Positions 22,335 to 34,320 are shown, counted from the first letter of the stretch. The stretch is DNA of 64,000 nucleotides from Callorhinus ursinus (GCF_003265705.1 NW_020313005.1:19015746-19079745); one strand, 5' to 3'. A program made the numbers and translations. Notes: generated by a model not told the origin, from the letters alone.

Positions 22335-22545
22335 AAAAAATCTATGCTAAGTATTCTATTAGTATTATTTCATTTAACCTCCATAATTCTATAGGTTACC
22401 TACAGTTATTATACCCATTTTATAGTTGAGGAAACTAAGCTTTAAAGAGGCTAAACAATTTCCCCACAGTCAAACAATTAGTAAATGGTGGTGCCAGGAA
22501 CTCGGATCTGACACCAGAGCTCACCAGAGTTCACCAGAGCGAAAT
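22335..22545 (-). repeat. MIR, reverse orientation
   Basis: TTATTTCATTTAACCTCC, CCCATTTTATAGTTGAGG, AAACTAAGC, CAAACAATTAGTAAATGG and GGTGCCAGGAACTCGG follow the reversed MIR order. Confidence 0.7.
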
Positions 22546-22614
22546 TTCTATCATTAAGCTAAACACCATGCATGTTCACTGTTTAAAGCTTTTTGGTCAA
22601 CTTAGAAACTATTT

Positions 22615-22823
22615 CTTTTTTTTTTTTAAGATTTTTATTTATTTATTTTATTTTATAGAGAGAGAGTGGGGGTGGGGGGAGGGAGAGGGAGAGAATCTCA
22701 AGCAGATTCCATGCTGAGCATAGAGCCTGATGCAGGGGTCAGTCTCACAACCCTGAGATCATGACCTAAGCCAAAACCAAGAGTCAGACACTTAACCAAC
22801 TGGGCCACCCAGGTGCCCCTCTA
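22615..22823 (-). mobile_element. CanSINE 4
   Basis: In reverse it reads GGGGCACCTGGGTGGCCCAG, then a diverged tRNA-Lys-like body and an A-rich tail. The 11-base duplication AGAAACTATTT is at 22604-22614 and 22824-22834. It is more diverged than copy 3, so probably older. Confidence 0.92.
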
Positions 22824-22835
22824 AGAAACTATTTA

Positions 22836-24960
22836 TAAACACAATGAACTTGTGAATTCAACTTCAGTAGAAAAATTAAACATGATTTTAATTTGCATAC
22901 CCTAAGTAGATTTAGGGCTATTGAAACATTTAGTCAAACAAACATTTATTATGCCACTACTCTAAGCCCCAAATTACTATAGTGTTTTGAGGTGGAAAAT
23001 AATAGAATATGGTTGCCTTACCTCAGACACACTTTGAGTCTTTGGGGGGGAAATTTTCCTTTCCCTTCTTCTCTTACAGTGCATCTTGGTTTGAGAAAGC
23101 AGACCCACAGCTGGCATTGCTTAAGGAAGGCAACCAAAATTTATTTGCAACTGTCCCACAGACACACAAATGTGTTTGCCTTTCCATCTTTTTATGATTG
23201 ATGTTTTCACATGAATTATTCTTGTTCCTTTTATTAAAGTGATATGAGCAGTTTTTAGGGAATTTCAAGTGATCTTACAAAAACAAAAATCTTCTCCTAA
23301 GATTTAAAGCCCCAAGTCCTGACAGCCTTTCCCTGAACATCTTAGCCTGACTGTTTACCTCTAACTACTCAACTCCAGCAAGCCTCTCAAACTTTCTGAC
23401 TCAATGTCTCCAACTGTATTAAGAACAGAGCCTCTCCTTTCAACACCTCTCTTCCACACAGCCACACTTGCACAACATCAGGATTTTTTTGTGTTCTAGC
23501 TGGGTGGGTTATTTCAACAGTACACAATCACATAAGGCAAAGTGAAAGTTCCCACTCTCTTAAAGCTAATGATTCATAATAGTTTAAAGATCTTTCAGTT
23601 CTAGGAAAACTTCTTTCTGCTGTCATCCATAAAAGTTCTTCTCTCCTTTGCCCCCTCTCCTTACTTCAAATGAAATGCCTTTTTAATTTTGTTCCCCTCC
23701 AAACACATCTGTTTAATTGTCATTATGCCTCATTTGCACTAAATCCAAATGGAAACCAGCCTATGGTGGTGGGATTTGGTGTTGCTTTTCCCCAAAGGTC
23801 AAACCTCACACAGCTGTTCATCATGAGCTATCTCCAGCTCCCAGCAGCAGCCCAGCATTTATGTTATGTTAGTGATGTTCTCTAGTTGCAGGGTCTGGAG
23901 AGCTTGCTGTTCAGCCAAAAGAAATCCTAAGGGAAAAGAGTCAGAATGAATGGCCGTACATCACATGAAATGTTGCTGGGCACCTTCTCTGTATTGCCTT
24001 TCCCATATAGAAGCTAATGCAAGCCAGTGCAGAGTCACCAGCTTGATCCATAGCTATTCCTTAACCTACAGAAAGAGCCCAAGAATATGCTAAGGACTTT
24101 CCTCTAGGATTGAGATATCCATCTCTGATTACCTGCCACAAGAACACTAGGAAAACAAGGCACAATTTGCATGACAGGAGTGGCTTAGAAAAGCATGGGA
24201 TTCACTTCTGTATTATTAGAGTTTTTTAATAAGAAAAATAAATGGAATTTGACAAGGATAAAGGAGAGAAGTGAAAGAGAAATGGGGAAGAGAAGAGATG
24301 AGATTCTACAGTTATACTGTTGAGTTTTATTTAGTAGAACATGCATATATACTAATGAGGCTATAGCATGACTGCCATTCCGTGAACACCTTTGGCCCTG
24401 CTCAAACTACATCAGCATCTCTGGTTGTCACAGAGCACCATGTTGGCCAGATCACACCTACCTTTGACTAATGGCAGAATCCACTGCTGCCTTACTTGCT
24501 GGGTAATACCTCAGAGATAAACAGGAGCCCATTGGACCTGGGATATGCAGCTCAGAGGAGGAGTTAGGGCAGAAGTTAGTGCCCCCAGGAGCAACATTTA
24601 CAATTAATAAATACTATGGCTTCCCAGCCTTGCTGTGGGCAATTCTTGGAGTAGGATGATTCTGTATGCTTCTCAGGCAGTCTAAGAAAATTGAGCCCCC
24701 AGTGTTCACAGAACCAGCATTGACCCAATATTCTTATATTGACTTTTTCAACTTCCATTTATCACTCTCTACCATCCCTCATTTCTGCAACTTGAAATCA
24801 CCTCCCAAATAAACCAAATGCCTAAATGCCCTTGTTTCAGGCTCTCCTTTCAGGGAAATAAGTCCCTTTAGGGCTGCCTACTCGGCAATTAAGACATTTA
24901 TAAGTAGCTCTCTATATGAGGTAATTGAAAAGCCACACACAGGCCTAGGCAAAATGCACG
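22836..24960. other. unique sequence
   Basis: Over 2 kb without a recognised repeat or gene. Frames are at most 71 codons. A weakly LTR-like stretch near 24340-24600 could not be classified. Confidence 0.4.
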
Positions 24961-25644
24961 CTTAAAAAAGACCTGAGAAGAGAGAGAGGAGCAAGATGGC
25001 AGAGGAGTAGGAGTCCTAAATTTCGTCTGGTCCCAGGAATTCAGCTAGATAGTTATCAAACCATTCTGAACATCTATGAACTCAACTGGAGATTGAAGAA
25101 AAGAATAGCAGCAACTCTACGAACAGAAAAGCAACCACTTTCTGGAAGGTAGGATATGCGGAGAAGTGAATCCAAGGTGATATTTGGGAAGATAGACTGC
25201 AGGGGGAGGGAGCCTCCCTCAGCCAGCTACCGGCAAGTGATAGAGCAACAGAGCACAAAATCAGAACTTTTAGAAGTCTGCTCTACTGAGGGATGTCACT
25301 CCAGTGGCTAAGAAGGGGGTGGAACCCTTGCTGGTACAATGTGGTCTCAGGACCCTCAGGGTCACAGAAAGACTGGGGGTGCCTGAGTGTGGCAGAGTTC
25401 CCAGGTATTGGAGCAGGGAAGCCAGCAGCAAAGACAGAGCTGAGGAGTGGGCTCTCAGCTCAGGGTTGCCATAAACCATGATCTGTGGCACAGTCAGGCC
25501 ACTAGTCTTTGAGCAGGGACCCAACAAGTGGCAGATCTGGGGAGACTCCCCTTCCTCCCCCAAGAGGAGAAGCGTGGGAGCACACCGCAGGAATCTGCTG
25601 GGTTTGGAGACTTCAAATGGGGTCATTACACATTTTGACAATCA

Positions 25645-26490
25645 AAAATGGAGGCTCAGTCAGTTAAGCATCTGTCTTCATCTCAGGTCATGATCCCCAG
25701 GTCCTGGAATCAAGCCCCACGTCTGGCTCCCTGCTCAGTGGAGAGTCTGCTCCTCCCTCTCCGTCTGCCTGCCACTCTGCCTACTTGTGCTCTCTTTATC
25801 TTTCCATCAAATAAATTTTAAAAACCTTCAAAAAAAATGGAGGCTCTGAGTGCTAGGATAAATGAGGCAGAAGAGAGAATTAGTGATATAGAAGACCAAA
25901 TGATGGAGAATAAAGAAGCTGAGAAAAAAAGAGATAAGCAACTACTGGATCATGAGGGGAGAATTCGAGAGATAGGTGATACTATAAGATGAAGCAATAT
26001 TAGAATAATTGGGATCCCAGAAGAAGAAGAAAGAGGGAGAGGGGCAGAAGGTAATATTGGAACAAATTATAGTGGAGCACTTCCCTAATTTGGGGATGGA
26101 AACAGGCATCAAAATCCAGGAGGCATAGAGAACCCCCCTCAAAATCAATAAAAACAGGTCAACACCCTGACATCTAATAGTAAAACTTACAAGTCTCAGG
26201 GACAAAGAGAAAATCCTGAAAGTAGCTCAGGACAAGAGGTCTGTAACTTACAATGGTAGAAACATTAGATTGGCAGCAGACCTATTCACAGAGACGTGGC
26301 AGGCCAGAAAGACTGGCATGATATAGTCAGGGCACTAAACGAGAAAAATATGCAGCCAAGAATACTATATCCAGCTAGGCTGTCACTGAAAATAGAAGGA
26401 GAGATAAAAAGCTTCCAGGATAAATAAAAACTAAAAGAATTTGCCATCACCAAACCAGCCCTACAAGAAATATTGAAAGGGGTCCTCTAA
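25645..26490 (+). pseudogene. L1 ORF1 remnant (RNA-binding protein), broken
   Basis: The sequence corresponds to the middle and C-terminal part of L1 ORF1p, the trimeric RNA chaperone that packages L1 RNA. The coding direction is plus. It is interrupted by a CanSINE at 25658-25833 and by in-frame stops, for example after the GATACTATAAGATGAAGC segment near 25990. It ends with GGGGTCCTCTAAGC near 26490, the usual ORF1 stop. It is not functional. Confidence 0.75.
25658..25833 (+). mobile_element. CanSINE 5, 5'-truncated, inside L1 ORF1
   Basis: The SINE body starts at the GGCTCAGT region, so its first bases are missing. The target duplication AAAATGGAGGCTC lies at 25645-25657 and 25834-25846. 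Its last five bases, GGCTC, are also the SINE's own next bases, so the exact 5' junction is ambiguous by microhomology. Confidence 0.9.
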
Positions 26491-26569
26491 GCAAAGAGAG
26501 AGCCTAAAAGTAACATAGACCAGAAAGGAACAGAGACAATATACAGTAACAGTCACCGTATAAGCAATA

Positions 26570-27809
26570 CAACAGCACTAAATTCGTATCTTTTAATAGT
26601 TACCCTGAGTGTAAATGGGCTGAATGCCCCAATCAAAAGACACAAGGTATCAGATTGAATTAAAAAAAGACCCATCAATATGCTGTCTGCAAGAGACTCA
26701 TTTTAGATCCAAAGACACCTCCAGATTGAAAGTGAGGGGGTGGAAAACCATTTACCATGCTAATGGACATCAAAAGAAAGCTGGGGTGGCAATCCTTAGA
26801 CAAATTAGATTTTAAACCAAAGACTAATAAGAGATGAGGTAGGACACTATATCATACTTAAGGGTCTATCCAACAAGAAGATCTAACAATTTTAAATATC
26901 TATGGCCTAACATTGGAGCAGCCAATTATATAAGCCAATTAATAACAAAATCAAAGAAACACACTGACAATAATACAATAATAGTAAGGAACTTTAACAC
27001 CCCCCCACACACTGAAATGGACAGATCAACTAAGCAAAAGATCAACAAGGAAATAGAGGCTTTAAATGACACACTGGACTAGATGGACTTCACAGATATA
27101 TTCAGAACATTCCATCTCAAAGCAACAGAGTACACATTCTTTTCTAGTGCCCATGGAACATTCTCCAGAATAGATCACATCCTAGGTCACAAAACAGGTC
27201 TCAACCAGTACCAAAAGATTGGGATCATTCCCTGCATATTTTTGGACCACACTGCATTGAAACTACAACTCAATCACAAGAGGAAAGTTGGAAAGAACTC
27301 AAATACATGGAGGCTAAAGAGTATCCAACTAAAGCATGAATGGGTCAACCAGGAAATTAAAGAAGAATTAAAAAAAATTCATGGAAACAAATGAAAATGA
27401 AAACAAAACTGTTCAAAATCTTTGGGATGCAGCAAAGGCAGTCCTAAGAGGAAAGTATATAGCAATACAAGTCTTTCTCAAGAAACAAGAAAGGTCTCAA
27501 ATACACAACCTAACCCTACACCTAAAGGAGCTGGAGAAAGAACAGTAAATAAAGCCTGAAGCCAGCAGGAGAAGAGAAATAATAAAGATCAGAGCAGAAA
27601 TCAATGAAATAGAAACCAAAAGAACAGTAGAACAGTTCAACAAAACTAGGAGTTCATTCTTTGAAAGACTTAATAAGATTGGTAAACCCCTGGCCAGACT
27701 TATCAAAAAGAAAAGAGAAAGGACCCAGATAAATAAAATCATGACTGAAAAAGGAGAGATCACAACCAACACCAAAGAAATACAATTATAAAAACATATT
27801 ATGAGCAAC
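26570..27809 (+). pseudogene. L1 ORF2 endonuclease-domain remnant
   Basis: This is the N-terminal apurinic-type endonuclease domain of L1 ORF2p plus the start of the linker. Readable pieces include 26624-26815 (with CCLQETHF) and 27083-27394 (with FSRIDHILGHK). Both segments carry endonuclease family residues, but stops and frameshifts separate them. The reverse transcriptase domain is missing. Confidence 0.8.
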
Positions 27810-28490
27810 TATATGCCACATTTAAAGTCCTGAAAGCAAAACATATTGTCAAGCAAGAATTCTATATCTAGCAACACTGTCCAAAAAATGAGGGAGAAAC
27901 TAGGATATTCCCAGTTAAGCAAAAATGAGGGAATTCATTACCACTAGTTGTGCCCTACAAGAAATGCTAGAGTCCTTCAAGTTGAAATGTAAGAACCTTA
28001 TAAAGTAACTCAAAGGCCTATATGATATAGGTGTCTGCTGAAGGTAAATACATGGACTAATATAAAAGCCAGCATTGTTCTAATTTTGTTGTATAACTCC
28101 ACTTTTTATTTTTGACAAGATTTAAAGACAAATGCATAAAAATGATTATAAATATATGCTAATGGGTACACATATATAAACATGTAATTTGGGACTTCAG
28201 TAACATTAAGTTGGGGGGATGGAGTTATATAGGAGTATAGTTTTTGTGTGTAATTAAAGATAATTTGGTATAAATTCAAAATAGATTGTTATAATTTTAG
28301 GATGGTTAAATGTAATCCTTATTATAACCACAAAGAAAATACCTATATAATATACAAAAAAGGAAATGAGGAGGGAATCAAAACATGTCACTACAAAAAA
28401 ATCAACTAAGGGTGAAGAAAGACAGTAATATAGGAAATGAGGGACAAAAGAACTATAAGACATAAAGAAAACAAATAACAAATGGCGTAA

Positions 28491-28582
28491 GTAAGTCATT
28501 CTCTACTACCAATCACTTTAAAAAATGTAAAATACAGTAAGTCCTTCCCGACTACAAATCACTTTAAAAAATGTAAAAGGCA
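28491..28582 (+). repeat. 46-bp tandem duplication inside L1
   Basis: The unit starting GTAAGTC at 28491-28536 is repeated at 28537-28582 with about six differences. Both copies contain AATCACTTTAAAAAATGTAAAA. Confidence 0.8.
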
Positions 28583-29061
28583 TAGATCAGCAATATGGAT
28601 AAAAAAAAAAAATCAGTGTCCAACTTTATGCTTCCTACATACAAGAAGCTCACTTTAGATCTAAGGACACAAGCAGATTGAAAGTGAGGGATGGAAGAAG
28701 ATATAACATGCAAATAATAACCAAAAGAAAGCTGCGTAGCTACACTACTGCTAGACAAAATACACTGTAAGTAAAAAACTATCACAAGAGATAAAGAAGG
28801 ACATTATATGTTGAAAAAGGGGTCAATTCACCAAAAAGATATGGCAAGTATAAACTTATATGTACCCAGAGTCAGAGTTCCAAAGTAAAGAAGCAAACAC
28901 TGGCAGAATTGAAGTGAAAAACAGACACCTTTACAATAACAATAGAAGATTTCAATATCCTACTTTCAATAATAGATAAGACAACCATATAGAAGATCCA
29001 TAAAGAAACAGAGGACTTGAACAAACCTACAAATCAATTGGACCTAATAAACACATACAGA

Positions 29062-29267
29062 TGGGCGCCTGGGTGGCTCAGTCATTAAGTGTCTGCCTTT
29101 GGCTCAGGTCATGATCTCAGGGTCCTGGGATCGAGCCCCACATACGACTCCCTGCTCCATGGGAAGCCTGCTTCTCCCTCTCCCACTCCCCCTGCTTGTG
29201 TTCCCTCTCTTGCTATGTCTCTGTCAAATAAATAAATAAAATCTTAAAAAAAATAAAAAAGTAAAAA
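29062..29267 (+). mobile_element. CanSINE 6, full length
   Basis: Head GGGCGCCTGGGTGGCTCAGT, CT-rich body and AAATAAATAAATAAAATC tail. The exact 16-base duplication AATAAACACATACAGA is at 29046-29061 and 29268-29283. The host is the old L1. Confidence 0.97.
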
Positions 29268-29390
29268 AATAAACACATACAGAATGCTCTACCCAAGAGC
29301 AGCACAGAACACATTTTTCTCAAGTGCACATGGAACATTGTCCAGAATAGACCATATGTTAGGCCATGAAACAAGTCTTGATGAATTTTA

Positions 29391-29412
29391 TTTATTTTTT
29401 TAAAGATTGTAT

Positions 29413-29453
<41 letters not shown>

Positions 29454-29613
29454 ATTTATTTAGAGAGTGTGAGTGGGGGGAGGGAAAGGAGGGGAAGAGA
29501 ATCTCAAGCAGACTCTATGCTGAACGCCCCTGAGATCATGACCTTGAGATCAGGACCTGAGCTGAAACCAAGAATCAGTCACTTAACCAACTTAGCTACT
29601 CAGGTGCCCCAAA
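29391..29613 (-). mobile_element. CanSINE 7 with expanded TTTA tail
   Basis: In reverse it ends in the CanSINE head GGGGCACCTGAGTAGC and carries an expanded (TTTA)n tract at about 29406-29456 derived from its AAAT tail. The 15-base duplication TCTTGATGAATTTTA is at 29376-29390 and 29614-29628. Confidence 0.93.
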
Positions 29614-29900
29614 TCTTGATGAATTTTAAAAGACTGAAATCATACAAAGTATCTTTTCCAACCACAATGGAATGAAACTAGAAGGCAATAGCAAAAAGAA
29701 AACTGGAAAATCCACAAACATGCAGAAATCGAACAACATATTCTTAAACAACCAATGGGTCAAAGAAAAAAATCACAAGGGAAATTAGAAAATACCCTGA
29801 GACAATTGAAAATGAAAACACAACATACCAAAACTTATGAGATGCAGCAAAAGAAGTACTAAGAGGGAAATTTATAGCTGTAAATGCTTACATTTAAAAA

Positions 29901-30101
29901 GAGGGGCGCCTGGGTGGCTCAGTTGTTAAGCATCTGCCTTCAGCTCGGGCCATGACCCCAGGGTCCTGGGATCAAGCCCCGCATCGGGCTCCCTGCTCTG
30001 CAGGAAGCCTGCTTCTCCCTCTCCCCCTCCCCCTGCTTGTGTTCCCTCTCTTACTGTCTCTCTCTCTGTTGAAAAATAAATAAAATCTTTAAAAAAAAAA
30101 A
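29901..30101 (+). mobile_element. CanSINE 8, full length
   Basis: Head GGGGCGCCTGGGTGGCTCAG, body near consensus, and tail AAATAAATAAAATC. The duplication ACATTTAAAAA is at 29890-29900 and 30102-30112. Confidence 0.93.
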
Positions 30102-30178
30102 ACATTTAAAAAAAATAAAAAGAAGAAAGATCTCAAATCAACAACCTAACTTTATACTTTAAGTATCGAGAAAAAGAA

Positions 30179-30635
30179 AAATGATAATGGCTGACAGTTT
30201 ATATTGCAAGACCTCAAGGAGACCATATTTCCTCTGATGATATGATCCACTCTGGCTTCCCCTCAGTGTTTCAACAACTGTAGCTCCAAACTTTTTCCAG
30301 CTCAAGCTTGCAACATTTTGCAGTTATTTGCTCATGAATGCTATGTTTCACATGTCCCAAAATGAATTTTTCATCTTCTCTCCAAAACTTGCTTTGCCTC
30401 TTGTAGTAGTTCAAATTCCAAGTTTTCTGTGGTTTCTTTCTATCCCTCACCATTTCCTACCCCACATCAAAATGGGGATAGTACCTCCACTGCATCACTC
30501 CCATCTGTCTCTTTTTCACAAAGCTAGATAGAGTTAACTGGACTCATCCTGAATACAGAATGAATGGGCAGCATTGCGTCCCTTTTTCTGTCTTTGTCTC
30601 CTTCTTTTAAACTACTGTTGAGCACCTCCAATGGG
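30179..30635. other. unique sequence
   Basis: No recognised repeat. Complementary short frames on both strands (30271-30531) are mutual shadows. Confidence 0.4.
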
Positions 30636-30639
30636 GAAG

Positions 30640-30900
30640 ATTCTGTCCTGGGCTTTGGAAATACCAAGATGAATATCACTTTACTGCCCTCAATGAGATG
30701 TCAGTTTCATAAAGGGGAAGTCAGGTTATATAAGCAATGAGCCTGACCATAGAGACAGGTACAAGATGTTTTAAGGACACAAGAAACTGATGGTCTGTTC
30801 TTGGGTGGTCAAGGCTGATGGGGAGGGAAGTTCTTAGAATAGATGTTGTTTGAACTGAGTCTTGAAGGATTAACTGGAGTTAAGTGAATCAAAGATGGCA
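30640..30900 (+). repeat. possible ancient LINE-like repeat
   Basis: GGCTTTGGAAATACCAAGATG, the TGCCCTCAATGAGAT segment and GTTTGAACTGAGTCTTGAAGG match, in order, an old mammal-wide repeat. The same type may occur at 7380-7830. Confidence 0.45.
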
Positions 30901-30929
30901 TATGAAGGAAAGGATAAGAGCAATGCATG

Positions 30930-31140
30930 AGCTTGGCACTGTTCAAAGGAATTTCAGCTAATTCTGTGTGACTCATGTTTTTATGACAGCTTCAAATACA
31001 TTTTTACTACAACAGTCTTGTGAGGTACGGAGTAATATCATCCCCATTTTACAGATGAAGGATTTAAGGAGAAAAGAGATCATGTGATTTGCCCAAGATT
31101 ACATTGCTACTCAGAGATAGCACTCACTTGAGTTTCCAAC
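30930..31140 (-). repeat. MIR, reverse orientation
   Basis: GAGGTACGGAGTAATATC, CCCCATTTTACAGATGAAGG, TTTGCCCAAGATTACATTGC and ACTTGAGTTTCC follow the reversed MIR order. Confidence 0.65.
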
Positions 31141-32440
31141 CTAGCAGGAGGGGTATGGATATCTGCCCTGAATCCCATGCTCAGAGCAAAAAGAAAAATG
31201 TTTTGACACTTAAGCCAAACAGCTCTGCTTAAACACTGTATTTCCTCTGTGAACCAAAGCAAAACTCAGACCTGAAGTTACGTTTCTACCACCAGGGTCC
31301 CCATACCCTTGCTTTGAGAGCACATGGTGTCTTGTTTCTAAGGGGAAAAGAAACGCTTACAAACAAGGCTGTAAAGACATCTTAAGACAACAAAATACTC
31401 ATAAAAAAGGGAACATTCTGATGAGTTAAGTGTAAATGAATCAGAAACATATGGATTTAATCTACTTTAAAAGGCCCAGTGGAGTTTTCAGTGAAGGGCA
31501 AAACCTTGGAGGAGATTATATTTGGGGATATTTCCAAACCCAGGGCCATTAGTTCTAGTCAGGCCCAGAGCTAGGCTGGTATATGGATCTCCAAGGAAAC
31601 CAGCAGGATGAGAACCTCAGAAAGGTGTGAAGGCCATTTTAACCCAAATCCTCAAACCCAGACTTGAAAATTTGCAAAGCAACAAGCTTTCTAAAAACAC
31701 CTTTGCTGAACATCTCATTCTGGCCTGGGGCTGGGACACCAAGTCTCACCAACAATATCTCCTTAGAAATTCTGCTTCTTCCAAAAGGGTGTAGAGGTTA
31801 AGCTGAAACCCTTCATTTCTCCCAAAGTTTCTCTCTCTTTGGATTGAACCCTTTGATATGAACAATGTCCAGACCATGGGCTTGGAATATGAAAAAGTGA
31901 CCACAGTCCTCTTTGGAAGCATCAGATGGGAAATGAATATGCACAGAAATATTGAGCACAGTCTACTAAACAGGAAACAACATAAAAAAAGGAGAAATAT
32001 CCAGATTCGTCAGTCTGGTTGGGTAACATCAGCCATGAAAACAAACACAGGCCAGCAGGCCTAGAGCCCAAACAGATCAGGCTGGTTTAATGGAAACCAG
32101 GCAATGAGCAGGTGTGTTTCCCTGGGTGTAATCATTTTTGGTGCTCCCTCGTGTACCATGCCTTTTCTGGGGTCCCATATGGTCAACCACCAGGGAACTG
32201 GGGGTTCAGAGCCTGGTCAGTGTTAATTCAGCCTTCATTTCTTTACCCACTCAAGTGCCCTCTTCCAGATGAAAACAGCTTGTTCTCTGTTGCTGCTTTT
32301 TCCCTCCTTCACAGTGGCGGTGCTATGGAAACAGGCATTTCTTATCCACCACTGATTGAATCAAGTTTGGGGGGTGGGGGGAACCAAAAAAATGAGCAAG
32401 TGGAACAGTATTCTCCCCAAATGCTGCCTTAAATTGAAAT
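31141..32440. other. unique sequence
   Basis: No repeat or exon is recognised. Frames at 31858-32064 and 32112-32432 have no familiar motif. Confidence 0.4.
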
Positions 32441-34320
32441 CATCTGTCTCACAGTCCAGCCTGCCCCACTCCCCAAGCCACACCCAGGCAGCTGTGGAGG
32501 TGGGCGGGGCGTCCCTCCCTCACTGACACGGTGGAATGGCTGCAGTAAGGTGATATGCTGAGAAGAAATTCACTTCTGGGCTGCTTTTGTACAGCTCCCC
32601 CCTGCACCCCTGTCATCAGCTTTCACACTCAGCATGAGCCTCACATGGAAACCTGTGCGTCACTTCCCTCAAGGGCTATACAGATAGCACAGGAAGTTCT
32701 GGGTGGGGCTGGTTGGAGAGTAGGGGCACTAGGTCTCACAGCATTTTCTGTGTCCCTGGAAGTCCCCATTGTTACCCCCTCCTCAAGACAGGCCTCTTCT
32801 CCCTTGTCAATGCCTGAAATCAGTCATCTTAGAGATTTATTTCTTTAGCTTAAGACTTTGATATTTAAGGCAAATAACCAAGGTGAGGTGGAATATGATG
32901 CATGTTAACATGAAGAAAGGATTGAGAAGGAGAGGGAAGCTGTGGTGATGGGGTGACAAGGTGGTGGGGTGGCATTGTGAAGCAGAGGCCCGCAGGGATG
33001 GTAGGAGGGAGGCTGAGAACGTTAGAAATACACTGTATTCACTCTCCAGGCCCCCCCACCCCCACACCGGGGCCTTTCTGGAACTGAAACAGGAGGGGCT
33101 CTGGAGCCCTAGGAACCCCACTGCTCCTCTCCAGGATGCCAGCATAGATGGGCATGTCGGTCCTCAGTCAGGATTTATCTCCTGAGAGGCTGCTGTGTGA
33201 CAGGCATGGCTCTAGACACTGGGGCACACCAGTGGGAAAAACAAGGCTGGGGTTGACAGATACTTTCCAGAGGAATTCGGGAGCTGCGTGGAGCACAGAA
33301 AGCAGCAGAGACCAAAGATGTCCCTATCATCCCCTCCAGCTCCCCAGCTGGAGTGCAGAGCCCAGTGCCTCTCTAGCTCCAGATTCTTCTTCAGTAGGTC
33401 CTGCCTTGCAGGGAGGGCTCGAGCTGTCCAACAGATTCCTTCAGACGCAGTGCTGGGCTCACTGGACTCCAGAGCCTGAGGCACTGCCGGGGGGGGGTGG
33501 TGACCAAGCTGTTCACAGCCTACCTTCACTGTGCCTCAGTTTCCACATCTGTTTCCACAGCGCCAAGGGTCTGTACATAGAGCGGGGAGGACAGCTCCAG
33601 AAAAGCATGCTGTCTGGCAGGGTTATTCCTTGCACAGATGGCCAGGACTTTGGTGGAAGCTGGCCCAGCCTCTCAAGGGAGAGATGCTTCAGAATCCAGC
33701 TACCCCTTCCCCAGCACTCCAGAATCTCCAAATCCACAGGACTGAGCGGGTGCCTTTGGCACTAGTGCATTATTGGTCGGTGTTCTCAGCTGGACTATGG
33801 ATGGAAAGAAAAGGTGAGTCAGAATAGGATAAAAAAGATGGGCTGAGGGTGCAGAGCAGGGGACAGGATTTGGTGGTGGGCTTCTTGCCCAGCTTCATTG
33901 TTTTCATCCTCAAAATGATTCCCAACAGCTGGGCCGGTGATCAGCCTGCTCATGGTCCCAGAGCAGCTCAGGGCTAAGTGGAGCCAAGTCACTTGGCAGA
34001 GGTGCAGCAAGGCCAGCGCCTGCACCAGCACCAGTGAGCTCGGTGCAGGGGGAAGGGGAGAGGGAAGCTGGGCACCCATTGCTTTGTTATGCTTGTTGGT
34101 GGGCGCTTTGAGGAGGGGTTGGGGACAGCCCAAGCTGAGTGTAGGCTACTCTGCCAGGCTGTCCTCTCTTCCACATGACACCCAGGATGGTCACCCTCAG
34201 GCTCCCTGGACAGCTGACCTGTGACATAGACTATGATTTCCTGTCATCTTTGACCAGCCTTCTCAGGTGGCCAACTCATTCAGCCAACAAGGCCAAGGGC
34301 TAAATACAAATTTCCAGGGA
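32441..34320. other. unique GC-richer sequence with overlapping long frames
   Basis: A GC-box-like GGGCGGGGC lies at 32502-32510. The longest frame, 205 codons on the plus strand at 33148-33765, crosses a repeat-like start (33180-33250) and a MIR-core-like CCTCAGTTTCCACATCTG near 33534. It overlaps frames of about 100 codons on the other strand. It has low-complexity composition and no domain, so I do not call it a gene. Confidence 0.4.

Larger units (their letters stand above)
24978..27809 (+). mobile_element. carnivore L1, 5' end kept, 3' end lost
   Basis: It starts in the carnivore L1 5'UTR (GAGGAGCAAGATGGCAGAGG), whose former CpG sites are mostly TpG or CpA. Near 25618 it jumps to mid-ORF1, so the rest of the 5'UTR and the start of ORF1 are missing. 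ORF1 remnants run to about 26490 and contain stops and a CanSINE. The ORF2 endonuclease region follows from about 26570, with the LQETH motif near 26679-26700 and an RIDHILGH segment near 27165. It stops abruptly at ATGAGCAACTATATGCCA (about 27809), so the reverse transcriptase part and 3'UTR are absent. Confidence 0.85.
27810..30178 (+). mobile_element. older L1 fragment with three nested CanSINEs
   Basis: From CATTTAAAGTCCTGAAAGC onward, the sequence is an L1 older than its neighbour: end of ORF1, the inter-ORF region and the ORF2 endonuclease region (28600-30178). The piece AAGAAGCTCACTTTAGATC at 28645 is the counterpart of 26692 in the younger copy. Stops are frequent. It ends near 30178 with no 3'UTR or A tail. 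CanSINEs 6, 7 and 8 interrupt it. Confidence 0.8.
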
